Origin: Streblospio benedicti
Lineage: Eukaryota > Annelida > Polychaeta > Spionida > Spionidae
Reading direction: 5' to 3'
NCBI GenBank assembly: GCA_019095985.1
Contig: JAGTTF010005952.1
Location: 1 to 64,000, forward strand
DNA length: 64,000 nucleotides
This document shows, piece by piece, positions 36,956 through 50,456 of this stretch (within the stretch, counting starts at the first letter, position 1; every line of letters starts with the position of its first letter). A model generated the notes under the pieces. That model was not told the DNA's origin. It searched no databases and worked only from the letters and a program-made list of their open reading frames with translations. A program made the position numbers and the translations under genes.

Positions 36956-37110
36956 ACAGGCTGCCCGTGGGTCTAGGTCTGGAGTACGTGGGGGCTCTGT
37001 GCGCGCTGGCAAGCCTGGCTGGGGCCGTGGCTATGCTCGTGCTGGTGCGCGTGGACTGGATGCCAGCCGCGGGGCCGTGGTGGCGCTTATCCCCATGTCA
37101 GCACTCGCAG
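36956..37110 (+). CDS. Membrane protein exon 1 (unknown family)
   Basis: A GC-rich exon between TTGCAG and GTGCGT, far richer in G+C than its surroundings. It encodes DRLPVGLGLEYVGALCALAS, then LAGAVAMLVLVRVDW and a WWRLSPCQHSQ end. One long hydrophobic stretch is a likely membrane helix. It ends in phase 0, which matches the next exon at 37761. The family is not recognised; a four-helix (claudin-like or tetraspan) protein is possible. Confidence 0.5.
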
Positions 37111-37760
37111 GTGCGTGTGTTTGTACTCATCAATGGCATTTTTTTTATTTCTTTTTTGTTGTGTTCTTATGGGATTTATGAACAACTGCATATTATTTTC
37201 CCCAAGTTTGCTTGTGAATTCAATTTTCCTCTCATTGTTCTTGCAAGCAAGCTCCTACCACTGTATTTGATACAGCTGAAGACACAGCTTCCATTTGACT
37301 ATATCAAGTGGCTCTGACGGGACCCGCAACCCGTGAGAGTAAAATTGATACGGCATTTATGCTTATCGATGTCAGGATGTACATGCCCAATATTAGTTAT
37401 ATTTTACAATATGATTTTTGTTTGTATAGTAGTATTTTTCAATAATTATACTGTTTTTAATGGATAGTCTCAAATACTTCTCATACGCCTTGGCTAAATT
37501 ATGAATAGTCCTGTTTCTACCTGTTAAACATTGATTTCATACAAAGACTTCATCACACATCTACAAACATCCAGAACTTCTCACCGTGTTTAACAAGTAG
37601 TGTCTGGGGTAGTCACCTCTGCAGAAAGGTCACACCAGATCGGACATTTATCTGATTTAAACAACATCTTAGTAATTTTCTGCCTTCAGATATCAACCTC
37701 ACCATTCTTTTTTATCAGCAAGTATAGTCATACTACTTGGAATTGAGTGTTCTTTGACAG

Positions 37761-37989
37761 CACATATACATGGCAGGTTTCTTCAACCTGGTTGGCGTAG
37801 TGGTCATTGCGTACAAACTGGACACACTGCCGGGGGCGTCAGCGCGCTGGTCACTCTACGTGGACGCGGGGGTGTGTGGCCTGCTTCCTGCTCGCCACCA
37901 TCACCACCGTGCTCGAGCTACAGGGCGTTTGTCTGCGCCACCTTCGCCGGCACACGCCCATCGGCAGGGGCCTGCTCAGGCCAATCTAG
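37761..37989 (+). CDS. Membrane protein exon 2, terminal, frame offset
   Basis: After TTGACAG the frame reads HIYMAGFFNLVGVVVIAYKL, then DTLPGASARWSLYVDAG. The following helix-like part, CVACFLLATITTVLELQGVC, and the C-terminal LRHLRRHTPIGRGLLRPI with stop at 37987-37989 lie one base out of frame, the offset falling in a run of Gs near 37868. A homopolymer error or a real frame change would both explain this. Two predicted membrane helices and a basic tail are seen. Confidence 0.5.
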
Positions 37990-38499
37990 AATGTGGAGGC
38001 GGGCTGCATCATATCACATGCCCACGTCATGGCGGAGCTTGAAATTGTAGAATCGCATCTTCACAAGACTTTATAAGTGAATCCAGCACTTGTGATATTT
38101 TTCTTATTTTTTTTTTATTTTTTCTAGGGGGTGGGGCGTGTGGGGGTGGAGAGGATTTAGAATCAGTGTCATGGTGTTTTTTATGGGCATTATGCTTTGG
38201 CAGAAAGTGTAGTCATGTAAATGTTTATTTGGGCCATATTTTCCAGGGGACTGCTTGAATTACATTTGTCAACTAACAACTATTGTTCTATGAATATGTA
38301 GAGATGCTAAATATCCATTGGATATATGTAACGTTAATGAAAGTCAAAGTAGAATTTTTGTTGTGCGAGGCAGTTTATAGGCTAATGTTATTGGATTCTG
38401 TTTCTCTCAATTGTGATACAATATGTTGAATCACCCATAAATCTTGCTACTTCTATGGATATTTTCTGATTGACTGTTGTAGAAGTTAAGTGTGTAAAA

Positions 38500-38830
38500 T
38501 TAGCTCAGAACACTGGCAGATCCAGGTTTTTAGAAACAGGGTGGGGGCGTACTTCTGGGATCTATGGGATCTATCTCATACACGTGCATAGGCAGATCCA
38601 GGTTTTTGGAAAAGGGGGGGGGGCAAACGTAAGGAAAAGGGGGGGGGCGCACTTACGGGATTTCATGAAAAAAACTCTATGAAAAATAATTTTGGTGGGA
38701 AAGAAAGGGGGCGCACCCCTATGAAAATAAAGTATCATTGTGGACATGCTAAAACCTCATGAAAATGAAATATTTTGGTTGAAATAGGGGTGTGTGGGGG
38801 GGGGGGGGGGGGGGGTGCACCCCCATGCGC
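38500..38830 (+). repeat. G-run-rich repeats
   Basis: Two or three diverged copies of a unit starting GGCAGATCCAGGTTTTTGGA carry runs of 8-18 Gs followed by CGCAC-type sequence, including an 18-20 base G run at about 38796-38815. Long G runs can form quadruplexes and are error-prone in assembly. Confidence 0.6.
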
Positions 38831-40149
38831 CACCTATGCAGTGTCATGAAATGTGCAGGCACTGTAAAGAATAATGATGGTTCAACGTCTTTATATCTTT
38901 ATACTAACTGCTTAAGAAGGTATCATCACACAGAAATAAAAACAAGAATGGTATTGTTACGTATGAGGAAACAATACTTTTAGTTACATTTGAATGTACA
39001 ATGCATCCAGTGCAGGATCCACGCGGTTTGCAGATTTTCAACTTACAGTTCCTAGAGAAAAAAGTCTACGGATATTTCATATGAAATCCACTACGTTATC
39101 CCAGACGACTCTAACCCTAATGGCAGGAAGTTGGACCGGCTGTTAATATCCAAACAAAAGACAGATCTATCGTATTGCTGCAGAGGCTCCCCGGGCGAAA
39201 AAGGGGACATAATTGAAAGGATAACAGAAAAGGACAACTCGGAAATTTAAAGCTGGCGTGTTCATGATTAATTTTAACATATTAGGAGACGGGAAGTATT
39301 TGGTGTAATAAATATTAACAATTGTTATTAATTTATTAAGGTGATTTATATTTGTAGAGTGCTCAATCGATTTCTGCTTGGTCCCATTGTTAATTTCAAC
39401 TTTAAATGATCAAAATAAAGTTTAAACAAAATGTTCTCAGACAGTACATTATAAGCTTAGCAACATCTTCAGCCAGGTGTTTTTATTCAAAGGCTACTGG
39501 ATCAGATTTTATTGAAGATACAGCCCCGAAGATAGCTTCTCACAGAGCTCATGAAGTATATATTTATGTAATTGATAGTTTGATGTACATGTATGTAACT
39601 GTGTGAATATTCTTCTAAAAATTTAGGTGGATACTAATACATGATAATATTGTGGCATTTTAGTAACAGCAAGGGTCTGCAGGGGTTCATTTGTGACAAA
39701 GTGGGTCCTCGATCAGTACATCTTTCATCTGAAAAGTTGGTCTCTCTATCTATAACATTTGATAGATAATACCTTGCTGTGGCAAGATGCGATCAGTACA
39801 AATAAATAGTTTTTAAAACTAGATTCAGGCCATCATTTATTGTTACTGTATATATATATATTTCTTACAAATGAATATGGAAGGTAATCCATGATTACCT
39901 TGTGGCACCCCTTTAAAAAAATTAAAGGTCTCCGGGGGTCTATTGGTGTTGAAACGGGTAATCAATCAATACCCAGCAAACAGTATAATGTTAGCCTATC
40001 ATTAGCATAACATTAGCAGTTAAGTTAGGCTAACCTTACCTGGTAATATTAGCGTAGTATTAAAATGTGGACACAAAATCTTTGTAGGATAATGTTAGCA
40101 TATAACCTTAGTTTAACATTACCATGTAATGTTAATTTAACATTAGAAC
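38831..40149. other. Stretch without a recognised gene
   Basis: AT-rich, with short reading frames lacking domains. Short repeats of TTAGCATAACATTAGC type occur at about 39990-40140, leading into the 48-bp tandem array. Confidence 0.5.
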
Positions 40150-40465
40150 ATTTATTTGAACATAATTTGAATGTAAGAATGTAATATTATTTTAATCTTT
40201 GAAACATATTATTTGAATGTAAGAATGTAATATTATTTTTTTAATCTTGGAACATAACATTATTTGAATGTAAGAATGTAATATTATTTTAATCTTGGAA
40301 CATAACATTATTTGAATGTAAGAATGTAATATTATTTTAATCTTGGAACATAACATTATTTGAATGTAGAATGTAATATTATTTTAATCTTGGAACATAA
40401 CATTATTTGAATGTAAGAATGTAATATTATTTTAATCTTGGAACATAACATTAATTGCATGTATG
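40150..40465 (+). repeat. Tandem repeat, 48-bp period, about six copies
   Basis: The unit contains TTTGAATGTAAGAATGTAAT followed by ATTATTTTAATCTTGGAACA. Starts fall at about 40167, 40214, 40263, 40311, 40359 and 40406. The inner copies are nearly identical. Confidence 0.85.
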
Positions 40466-40563
40466 AATGTAATGTTATTTTTACACTTTGCAGACAAAAT
40501 TTTTACACAAAAAAACACAAATATATTTCATAATCAGTTTATTATTCATTTTACAAAATATGA

Positions 40564-43382
40564 TCAAACTTCTTCTTGGTCTGCCTCATGCCCTTCAGCC
40601 TCGTTCCTTCCCTGAAAAAAAAGCATTTAAATTAATTCAAACATGGAGCCCTGATTTGAGGCTGAATAAACATATTTATTTATTCCAGTTTAACATATAT
40701 GCAAATTATTAAGTGATAAAAAATAGTTCAGTATTTCTATTTTAATTACCTCGTCTTTCTTCCCTGAGGAACCTCTAAATGGTGCCAAGGTTAAGGTTTC
40801 TCCTATTCTGGCTGCCACCTCTCTTTCCCCACATTTTTTATTTTTTTGCACTGCCTCTAAAAGTGTAAAATAATTCACCTTAAACTCTACATATCTGGTA
40901 GATGGCACATCATAAACATGTTTTTACATAATAATAAATGAGTTACTCTAAGTGACAAATCTGTGACAGTTTTTTTTAACTTATTTCTTTTTTTACAAAA
41001 CTAATTTCTTTTTTTATGTTATTTATTTCTGTGAAACAAGTTATTAATTATTAATCATTCAATATCTTTAATGTTTGTCCTCAAAACAATGTAAATCTCT
41101 GATTCTACAAAAACAATAGAGTATTACGGAATGCATCAACTTACGAACGACAACTCTGTAAATAGCAGTTTTGTCAAAGGTAGTTTTGGCAGCCTTGCCT
41201 TTGGCAGCCTTTTCTTTAAGGCTGTATTGGCTCATCAGCTCATTTGTCATGAGCCGCCTCATAATTCTGCAGACCTCATCACCGACACTATTGTCCCCAA
41301 TCGAGCAAAGATATTGCAACTGAAACATAACAAGAAACACTAATTAGTTTCAATGATCTATACACACAAAGAAGTTGGGGATAGTATGCTGTTTCAATAT
41401 TGTGGCAACATTCAATGAGAATGATCAATTAATAGTGCAAATTACCAGAGCCATCCTATGTTTCCCTTCCTCCAGACGTGTGCACATGGCTTCTAGCTGG
41501 TCAGGTGACGTCATGGGATTCGGTGCGACTTCCTCATCCTTCACGGGGGCAAGTACTGCATGTACTTGTCAAAGCAGCAACGTATGCTCGTGCTGCTCAT
41601 CAAAAAGCACATCCAATCGTTGTAGCACTTGTTGCTGAAAACCTAAAATATGCAGATTTAAATTAGAGTTTATGCGGGGTTTTACAGTTCTCAAACCACA
41701 TTTGATTTTTTACCCTGATTTAAACAGGTCTTCCAGTTTTGTAAATATTTTCATCCCTGTCATAAATTTCCAAATATAGCCAACATCTAATCTTATGTTC
41801 AAAAACATTCACTAAAAGATTATATGTTTTACTGTGTATAATAAATGTGACCATACAATCTAACATTCTTGATAAAATACTAAATTTAAAAAGTCAACTT
41901 ACGAGTATCTTTTGGGTGGCTTAAATTTCTTGAGGAAGTTGGCGTTTCCCTGAAACTGGCTATGCTCTCTTGGCCTTCATTACTGAAGTATCCTGAAAGG
42001 GTAATGTAATTATTTATTAATTTGTCTACTGTGCTGTGGCCAGTTCAATTAGTTTTGTAATATTTCCATGACGCAAAAGAAAGCTGTCTAATCCGACATT
42101 CAAAAATATAGCTAAAAGACCAATGTCTAATATTATCAATAAAGATAATATTTTCAAAAAGTCCACTTACGACCATCTCGTGTGACCAAAAGGAGGATCT
42201 GGGGTTCTTGGATTTGATGTATTCTTGATACTTGGGCTTGGGATGGCTATAGGAGACAAAGAGCTCCTTTCTTGTGCCTCTTTACGCAAGAAATCTGATA
42301 TAAAAAATAGTATGGGTAACAAATGTACTGTGTTATAGTAAATATGTAGTACAATGTATATGAAATCTGGTTTTATTCTATCACCTTTAACACCAATACC
42401 CCAATCAACAAGTATCCATATTTCCTCTACGCACCTGCAGCTTGTGGCAATGTTTTTCTCTTCTTATGCGACGAGACACTTTCATCATCTAAACATTGAA
42501 AATTAAATGATTTTTGACATTATCTTGGATGGCAATGCCAGATATAGGCAGAATTTCATTATTTTCACATAAACATCTCGCCCTTAGAATACATTAACAA
42601 TGTATGCATTAAAACATGAACTCAAATTTGATCTTAGAATAGTGGAAAAATATATACCATCACTATCTGCATCACTCCAATCTGCTACGGTTTGGCTCCT
42701 CCGTCCTTTCTTGACGGTAGTATCTAAACAGTAGGCAACATTCTCCTATTTAACATTGGTCTCCTATTATAAGCTGAAAGGATAATGTACTTTATTTTTT
42801 CCCACACACACTTCATTTAAATCCTCAAGGCATAAGCTTGTTTCATAAACCGCACATAGACAGTTTTATAGTACATATACATAACATCATATGAAGCCTG
42901 CTTTTAATTCTATTATAACTACTACACAAACCCACTGGTACCATATTTCAATTACATACCTGGAGCTTTTAGCAATTTTGAAGATTTTTTCATTTTTTGT
43001 GAGACGCTGCCATCGTCTATGAGAATAACTTTATGAATTAGAATAAAACAATATAGCTTGAAATACACAGTGGTCACACAAGCACTGTTGGAAATTCTTG
43101 AATTAGGGGCAAGCAACTATAAAAACTTAATTAGCTCTCTCCAGTCGAAATGTTTAACTATCTTGCTATATTTACAAAAGAAAAATGCTATTATATTGAC
43201 CATACACAAAATAAAGCAATCTAACATGAATATATAAATATCGTACATACCACTACATTCATCTTCGCTAACCAATCTTTCTGTGGGTTTATGGGGCCTC
43301 ATGGAAGGAAGTTTGCCTACATCATCAACATTAGATGTCTCACAGGCTGCTTCACTAGCAGCAACAGCATCTCGATAGGTAT
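40564..43382 (-). CDS. Multi-exon DUF4806-like protein gene
   Basis: On the minus strand at least nine short exons with GT-AG borders can be seen: 43382-43246 (DTYRDAVAASEAA), about 43019-42961 (DDGSVSQKMKKSSK), about 42723-42660 (KKGRRSQTVADWSD), about 42488-42437 (DDESVSSHKKRKTLPQAA), about 42296-42178, 41992-41903, 41642-41446, 41319-41145, 40856-40750 and the last, 40611-40564, with a stop. The last four main exons join in phase and give LQYLCSIGDNSVGDEVCRIM, TNELMSQYSL, FDKTAIYRVVVQAVQKNKK and EREVAARIGETL, which resembles the DUF4806 C-terminal domain of many uncharacterised invertebrate proteins. The N-terminal part is acidic and basic by turns, perhaps nuclear. An in-frame TGA at 41569-41571 interrupts exon 41642-41446, and one upstream junction does not keep phase, so the copy may be a pseudogene. 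The start exon is not seen. Confidence 0.55.
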
Positions 43383-43509
43383 CTGGTAAATAAATTAGGG
43401 GTTCAATCATTATTAATTTGATCAAACTGGAAGAATTAATATCACAATACATGTATATTTTACTCAGAGTCTGTTACAATTTCTATTTCTTAAAGAAAGC
43501 TATTATTTA

Positions 43510-44740
43510 CTACGTCCAGGAACTGGTGGAGACCCTCCGGTTATACAGAGTTCTGTCCCAAGAGTGGGCGGGATGGCTGGTGGACCGGTTATCAGGAAAG
43601 ATGTAGGGATCCTTGTTGAACCTCCCTATCGACGACAGAAATGACTGGAAGATACTCTTGGAGACGCTTAATGCTCACTTCAATGTGGAATTTGAGATAT
43701 GGGCCGCCGAGGAAGAACTCGCGACTCGGAAGCAGGGTAACAAGGAATCGGTCCGCTACTTCATCGCTCAGTTGATGTCCCTGGCGCGTAAGGCGTATGG
43801 GAAAGATAACCACCGCAGAGTCGGCCGTGTTGAAACGGCTCGAACTGAGATTAAATTCGGCTTCGCTTCGACGAGCGTACGACGAGGTCATGATGTATCC
43901 TGAATCGGATCTAGCCATCTTGACACAAGAATTGGTTAGGCGCGAATTGCGTGATGGTGCGACCAACTCCAAGGCGAACATCGTACGCGAAAAGGAAGAA
44001 GCCAACTCAAAGAAACCCAACCACCCGTCTACAGAGATTGGTGAAACAAGTGCTGGCGGTGCAGGGTGAGCAGGAAAAGAAGTCGGAATCGGGCAAAGGG
44101 ACCGAGGCCGCTGCAACTACATTGGGTTCCCAATTCAGGAAACCGCGGGACCGGCGTCAGCAACATCGAGGGAGTTAACGCGGGTTTGCGAATGTAGAGT
44201 GCTGGCATTGTGGCAAGAAAGGCCACTTCCACACTGGTTGTTTTTAAGCAACACCCATCTGCAGAGTGGCAATCGGCATCCTCCAACAACGCTGCCAGGA
44301 AGACGACGGACAACAACGTCGAAAAGAATTCAATTCAGAACACTAGTTCTGGGGCCACCGCCAAACCAGAGGGAAACGAGTATGCAGGGGTGCTGAGTCG
44401 CGAGCTTCCCCTGCTGCTGATACGAGCGACAGCCATCCTCAGAGGTCTACAGCAGATGATGGGGATCTACTAGCCGGCGGGAATTTTATCGGGCGTCCCG
44501 CGCATGGGCGTGCCATGTCGGGTTCGGGAGGTGAAGGGGTCACCAGCAATGGCGAACGCAGATTGCAGGAGCAGCTGCCGTTGCTACAACCAGCGAACCT
44601 CATGCTCACAGGGGCTGGGGGAGAGTCGCTCGACGTGAAGGGGCAGTGCCAGATCGACCTGTCATTGGCAGGGGCGATGTATTCTCAAACAGTGTATGTC
44701 GGGCGATTAGGTCTCGACCTTCTGCTCGGCATGAACTTCT
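43510..44740 (+). mobile_element. Ty3/gypsy-type LTR element fragment (gag to protease), broken
   Basis: Seen in order are a gag region (WKILLETLNAHFNVEFEIWA), a CCHC zinc knuckle (CWHCGKKGHFHTGC) and a protease-like end (VKGQCQIDLSLAG, LLLGMNFF). The sequence is richer in G+C than its surroundings. No LTRs, reverse transcriptase or integrase are seen; the fragment ends in the polypyrimidine tract. It is broken in several places. Confidence 0.65.
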
Positions 44741-46172
44741 TCTTCTCCTGTTCTTCTGTTCTTCTTCTCCTGTTCTCCTGTTCTTCTATTCTTCTCCTGT
44801 TCCTGTTTCTTCTCCTGTTCTTCTTCTCCTGTTCTTCTGTTCTCCTGTTCTCCTTCTGCTGTTCTCCTGTTCTTCTTTTCTCCTTCTGCTGTTCTCCTGT
44901 TCTCCTGCTCCTCTGTTCTCCTGCTCCTCTGTTCTCCTGTTCCTCTGTTCTGCTCTACTTCTCCTGCTCCTCTACTTCTCCTGCTCCTCTCTCTCCTCTC
45001 CTTCTCCCTTCTCCTGCTCTCCTTCTCCTGTTCTCCTTCTCCTGTTCTCCTGTTCTCCTTCTCCTGTTCTCCTGCTCTCCCTCTCTCCTCCTGCTCTCCT
45101 GCTCTCCTTCTCCTGCTATCCTTCTCCTGCTCTCCTTCTCCTGTTCTCCTGCTCTCCTTCTCCTTCTCCTGTTCTCCTTCTCCTCTTCTCCTTTCTCCTT
45201 CTCTTCTCCTTCTCCTGTTCTTCTTTCTCCTTCTCCTTTCTCCTTCTCTTCTCTTTCTTCTTTCTCCTGTTTTTCCTTTCTGTTCTTCTTTCTTCTTTCT
45301 TCTTCTCCTGTTCTTCTTCTTCTCTCTTTCTTCATTCTTCCTCTTCTTCTTCTGTTCTCCTTCTTCTCCTGTTCTTCTTTCTCCTGTTTCTCTTGTTCTC
45401 CTCTCTTCTTCCTCTTCTTCTCCTGTTCTCTTCTTCTCCTTCTTCTTCTTCTCCTGTTCTCCTTCTCCTGTTCTCCTTCTCCTTCTCCTGTTCTCCTTCT
45501 TCTGTTCTTCTCCTGTTCTCCTGTTCTTCTTCTCCTGTCTTCTTCTTCTTCTGTTCTCCTGTTCTTCTTCTTCTTCTTCTTCTTCTCTTCTCCTTTCTTC
45601 TCTTCTTCTTCTCCTTCTTCTTCTTTCTTCTTCTCCTCTTCTCTTTCTTCTCCTGTTCTTCTTCTTCTTTCTCCTGTTCTCCTGTTCTTCTCCCTTCTCC
45701 ATCTTTCTTTTCTTCTCCATCTCCTCTTCTCCATCTCCTCTTCTCCATCTCTATCTCCTCATCTTCTCCTGTTATCCTGTTCTCCTTCATCTTATCCTCA
45801 TCTCCTGTTCTTCTCCTCTTCTCCTCTTCCCCCTTCTTCCATCTCCTCTTTTCCTTCTCCTCACTCCTGTCCTCCTTCTCCTGTTCTCCTTCTCCTTTCT
45901 CCTCTTCTCATCATCATCACTCTCCCCTCCTCCCTTCTCCCTTCTCCTTCTCCTTCTCCTTCTCCTTCTCCTTCTCCTTCTCCTCCTTTTTCCTTCTCCC
46001 TTTTTCCCTCCCTTCCCCCTCTTCTCCCTCCTCCCCCTCCCTTTTCCTTTCCCCCCTCCCTTTTCCTGTTTTTTTCCTTCTTCCTTTTTCTTTTTTTTCT
46101 TTTTCCCCTTTTGTTTTTTTTTCCCCGTTTTTTTCCCCCTTTTTTCCCTTCTTTCTTTAAAAACCTCCCTTT
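44737..46172 (+). repeat. Polypyrimidine tract, about 1.4 kb
   Basis: Almost pure C and T on the plus strand, built first from irregular TTCTCCTGTTC and TTCTTC units with occasional G, later from TTCTCC and T runs. Open frames on both strands here are composition artefacts. Such mirror-symmetric tracts can form triplex DNA and often stop sequencing, in keeping with the adjacent gap. Confidence 0.9.
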
Positions 46173-46272
46173 NNNNNNNNNNNNNNNNNNNNNNNNNNNN
46201 NNNNNNNNNNNNNNNNNNNNNNNNNNNNNNNNNNNNNNNNNNNNNNNNNNNNNNNNNNNNNNNNNNNNNNNN
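46173..46272. other. Assembly gap of 100 N
   Basis: Exactly one hundred unknown bases, a conventional placeholder length, so the true distance and even the join may be uncertain. Confidence 0.98.
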
Positions 46273-48019
46273 GCTAATTTTTTAATAGCCAAAAAAATAT
46301 TGTGGTGGTATGTACGTTGTGTGTACAATTCGTGCGAAACTAAGGGCATCATTGAAGCCATGTAGCAGACAACAGTTTCAACCTTTCCGTTCAACTATAC
46401 GACGTCAACAAAAGATGGCGTCCTTCATAAATTTAGCTGATGGTTTCGCGACCTCTCGTTCTGAACGGGGCATCACCCAAAGACACTAATCCGTGAACAT
46501 TGCAGACTCAATAAGGGCGACTACACGAACATGGCAACATTTCCCACAGAAACACGTTACATCTCGAGAGTCATGAAAATCGTGGCCCACATAGACCCCC
46601 CGCATATTGATTAATAACCACCGAAAAAAGGGAACAAAATTTTAAAAATTTGGGGCATCATCTTTTTAGACCAAATCGGGGTTTTCTATTTATTTTGTCG
46701 CGCCAATTAAATTGCGGTCTGTCCCCTTTGTTATGCCCGCCATTGTTCCAGACGAGCTCCACAATGACATGGATTTCCCATCCACGGATCCATTGTGCCT
46801 GGAGTGGTGCTAGCTGTCGGCTTTTTTCAGCTCTATGGGGCTATCCTGTCGTCGCCATTAAAACCCATTGTCTCATTCTTGTTCCTCGACGGGTGTTGTT
46901 GAGTTGGTGGTAAGTCTATCGGTCCAATTATGGGGCCCGAATAAGGGTATTGACGGGGGGGATCGAGAGCAGTGCACTTTATAATTTTGGGTACTGTGGG
47001 ATACAGAAAAGGGGTTTTTGAAGTATTTGGAGAAGATCACTGGTTTTATATTGAGAAGGGGATGCTAATTTTAGAATTATAAAATTTATATAATTTAATG
47101 GGTTTTAAAAGCTACAGATAAAAATAATTTATTTGTTTATGTCTATGAGTTGATAAGGAGGCTACCATTTATCGTGGACCAACGGGGTCAAAAAAAGCTA
47201 GGAATATTTTGTTTGGGGGTGGGGGGGTGGGGGGACTAGCTAAAACTCAAGTTGATTTTTTTGGAGGGGTGTAGGTGCTGCTTGGGAAAATTTGGGCTGC
47301 ACCTAATGATCTGCCTGGAAAATTGGTAGTTATTTTAGGTGGCCAACTTGTCGAAAAAAAAAAATTTACAATCACTGTAATGTTAATGAGCGGTGAAATG
47401 GGGGTATAAGATCAATTTGTAAAGGGCCCAAAAGGTCCCTATTTGGGCCCATTTAAATTCATTATTAGTCCATATTTATTCAATATGCTTTAGCCAGTAT
47501 ATATGGAAAAAATCAATATCATAAGGCAGCAACATTAGTCTAGCCTGGTGCTGTTGGGCTGCTGAAATATGAATATTGATTTTTGACAATATATATAGAC
47601 AGTGGCATTCCAGTGCTTCTTCCTGTACTTTTAAACACTGCCTATACCCTCACCGGGGCGCCATATAAATATAGGGGCGAGAATCACGGCATTCAAATGT
47701 GTCTTACAGGCACCTGCCATTTCAAAACAATGAAAAAATACTCTAATTTTAGCTTATGTTCATATGTATTTATGTGTACCAATCTGGAAGATTTTGGCTA
47801 TGACCATCAACTACTCAAATTCCCAAGCTAATGGTGAAATAAATAAACCTCATTGAATAGAAATCAAAACTTTGTTTTCATTGTATAAGGACCACAAAAA
47901 ATAAGAAACTAGTTATCACTTACTCATTGACTGATTACAATCTCACTCTTTTACATCAGTTGTACATGATATGATTGTATTAATAAGTAGCTTCTTTTAC
48001 AAGACAAAAATAAATGTCA
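46273..48019. other. Stretch between gap and right arm, no gene recognised
   Basis: No coding domain is seen. The part up to about 47300 has many homopolymer runs (for example GGGGGTGGGGGGGTGGGGGG near 47215) and may be of poor quality. At 47662-47685 it carries a 24-base exact match to 19541-19564. Confidence 0.5.
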
Positions 48020-48679
48020 ACGGTTGAAAATGTCATGTTGAGAATGAGACATTGAATGCAGTGATCTCTTCTCTGATTTTCGTCTGGTCCTGCGAGAGAA
48101 CTGTGATCATGCTGTGATTTAGATGGAGAAGTCCTGTGATCAACGACAGTACATGTTCAAAAAGTAAACAAATCACTTTCAAGAAAAGGTGGTCCTTGAT
48201 AAGGTGGCCGTAATATATATTTTTTCACACCCCAAAAATCAACCAGCAAATGAAGCTTTCAACAACCCACGTTTATATAATAGGCTCTGTGAAATAAATT
48301 TTTTTGTAAAGACACTCATGTCTATGGATCACAGTGGTTATATTTCTATTGACAAATTAAATTAATTTAAAGCAAAAGTTTAGAGAAACTTATAATTCAA
48401 TCTCCTTGTACATATCTACAAGTAAAAATAATTCCAACTGCATTTTCAACACTCAAAGATCACCTGGGCAACCGCCATCGTCTCTGGTCATGTCGGCTGC
48501 TATCGCTAATTAAACTTTGAGCGGCCTTTTACTATCTGACCTATATTGTTTTATTGGGGGATTAATGTATCCGGCCGCGGCTGCCGCTGACCACAAATGA
48601 GGTACACCGTTACACAGGCGGCAATTCATTTGCATCCGGTTGTTTGGTTTTGAAATTCAGTGAGCACAGCGTGGGAATG

Positions 48680-49490
<811 letters not shown>

Positions 49491-49559
49491 TTTTGGTTAA
49501 TTTGATATGTAGTAATATAGAGTCTACGTTTTATATACTCTCTCTCTCTCCAGTTCTAT

Positions 49560-49941
49560 GGCAAGCAAGCTCCTATCACTGCAATGACATAGCTGAAGAC
49601 ATAGCTGAAGACATAACTGACATTTGACTATATCAAGTGGCTCTGACGAGACTCGAACTCACGACCCCAAGGTTGTGAGACCAGAATGATACCATCTGCT
49701 TGGAATGAATGGTATCATTCTGGTCTCACAACCTTGGGGTCGCGAGTTCGAGTCCCGTCAGGGCCTACTTGATAAAGTCAAATGGAACCTATGTTTTCAG
49801 CTATGTCATTACAGTGGTAGGAGCTTGCTTGTCATAGAACTGGAGAATTGTATCCACAAGCAAAGTTGGGAAAAACACATTAGAAGAGCCTGCGTTGTGC
49901 TAGCGACGCAGTACAGTGCTCTCTGAGCACTTTTGCTCTAG
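49560..49941. repeat. Palindromic family-B SINE pair, right arm
   Basis: Mirror of 10738-11112. Two tRNA-like heads meet around 49697; box B-like GAGTTCGAGTC is at about 49745. It ends with the hairpin AGTGCTC/GAGCACT and TTTTGCTCTAG at 49941, next to unique sequence, supporting a Helitron-like 3' end there. Confidence 0.6.
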
Positions 49942-50456
49942 TTAAATTTGTTATTCTTCTTGCAGTGGGAATGACATAATTTTTACATCTGCCCTTCAAA
50001 CTTCGGACACCCCGCCCCCATGGTTAATAAATGGCAATCCTCCCCCCCCCCACACACACAAAGAAAATTGATTATGGCATTCTATTAACATTTATACATT
50101 TTGTACTTTTATTTCCTCCCATCATATATACATTTATACATATTACATTCCAGTTGGGGGGTAACATCTTGCCCTTCCCTGCATAGCCCAAAATTTCTGT
50201 TTTCTTCTCATTATTGTCAGCATGGGTACTAATGACCACCCTATATGATAAAAGTCCTCCCCATGGACACCCCTACTGATTAAAGGTGACCGATGGTGAA
50301 CATTGTAGCCTCAGTCTAAAATCGGATTAGTCAATCCTATGGTCAAAGAGCATTCACAATACAGGCTATTTTGCTCCATTATAAATGCATGCAGTCCACA
50401 GAACACAAGTTACGTGGTCACGCACAAGGACGCGTTTGCATTTAAAACATTTAAAC

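Noticed and set aside
40150-40465. CRISPR array
   Set aside because: Simple tandem repeat with 48-bp period and no spacers.
44515-46394. Very long open frames on both strands (over 600, 500 and 330 codons)
   Set aside because: They are made by the C/T repeat tract and partly run through the N gap; serine/leucine/phenylalanine or arginine/glutamate strings are composition artefacts.
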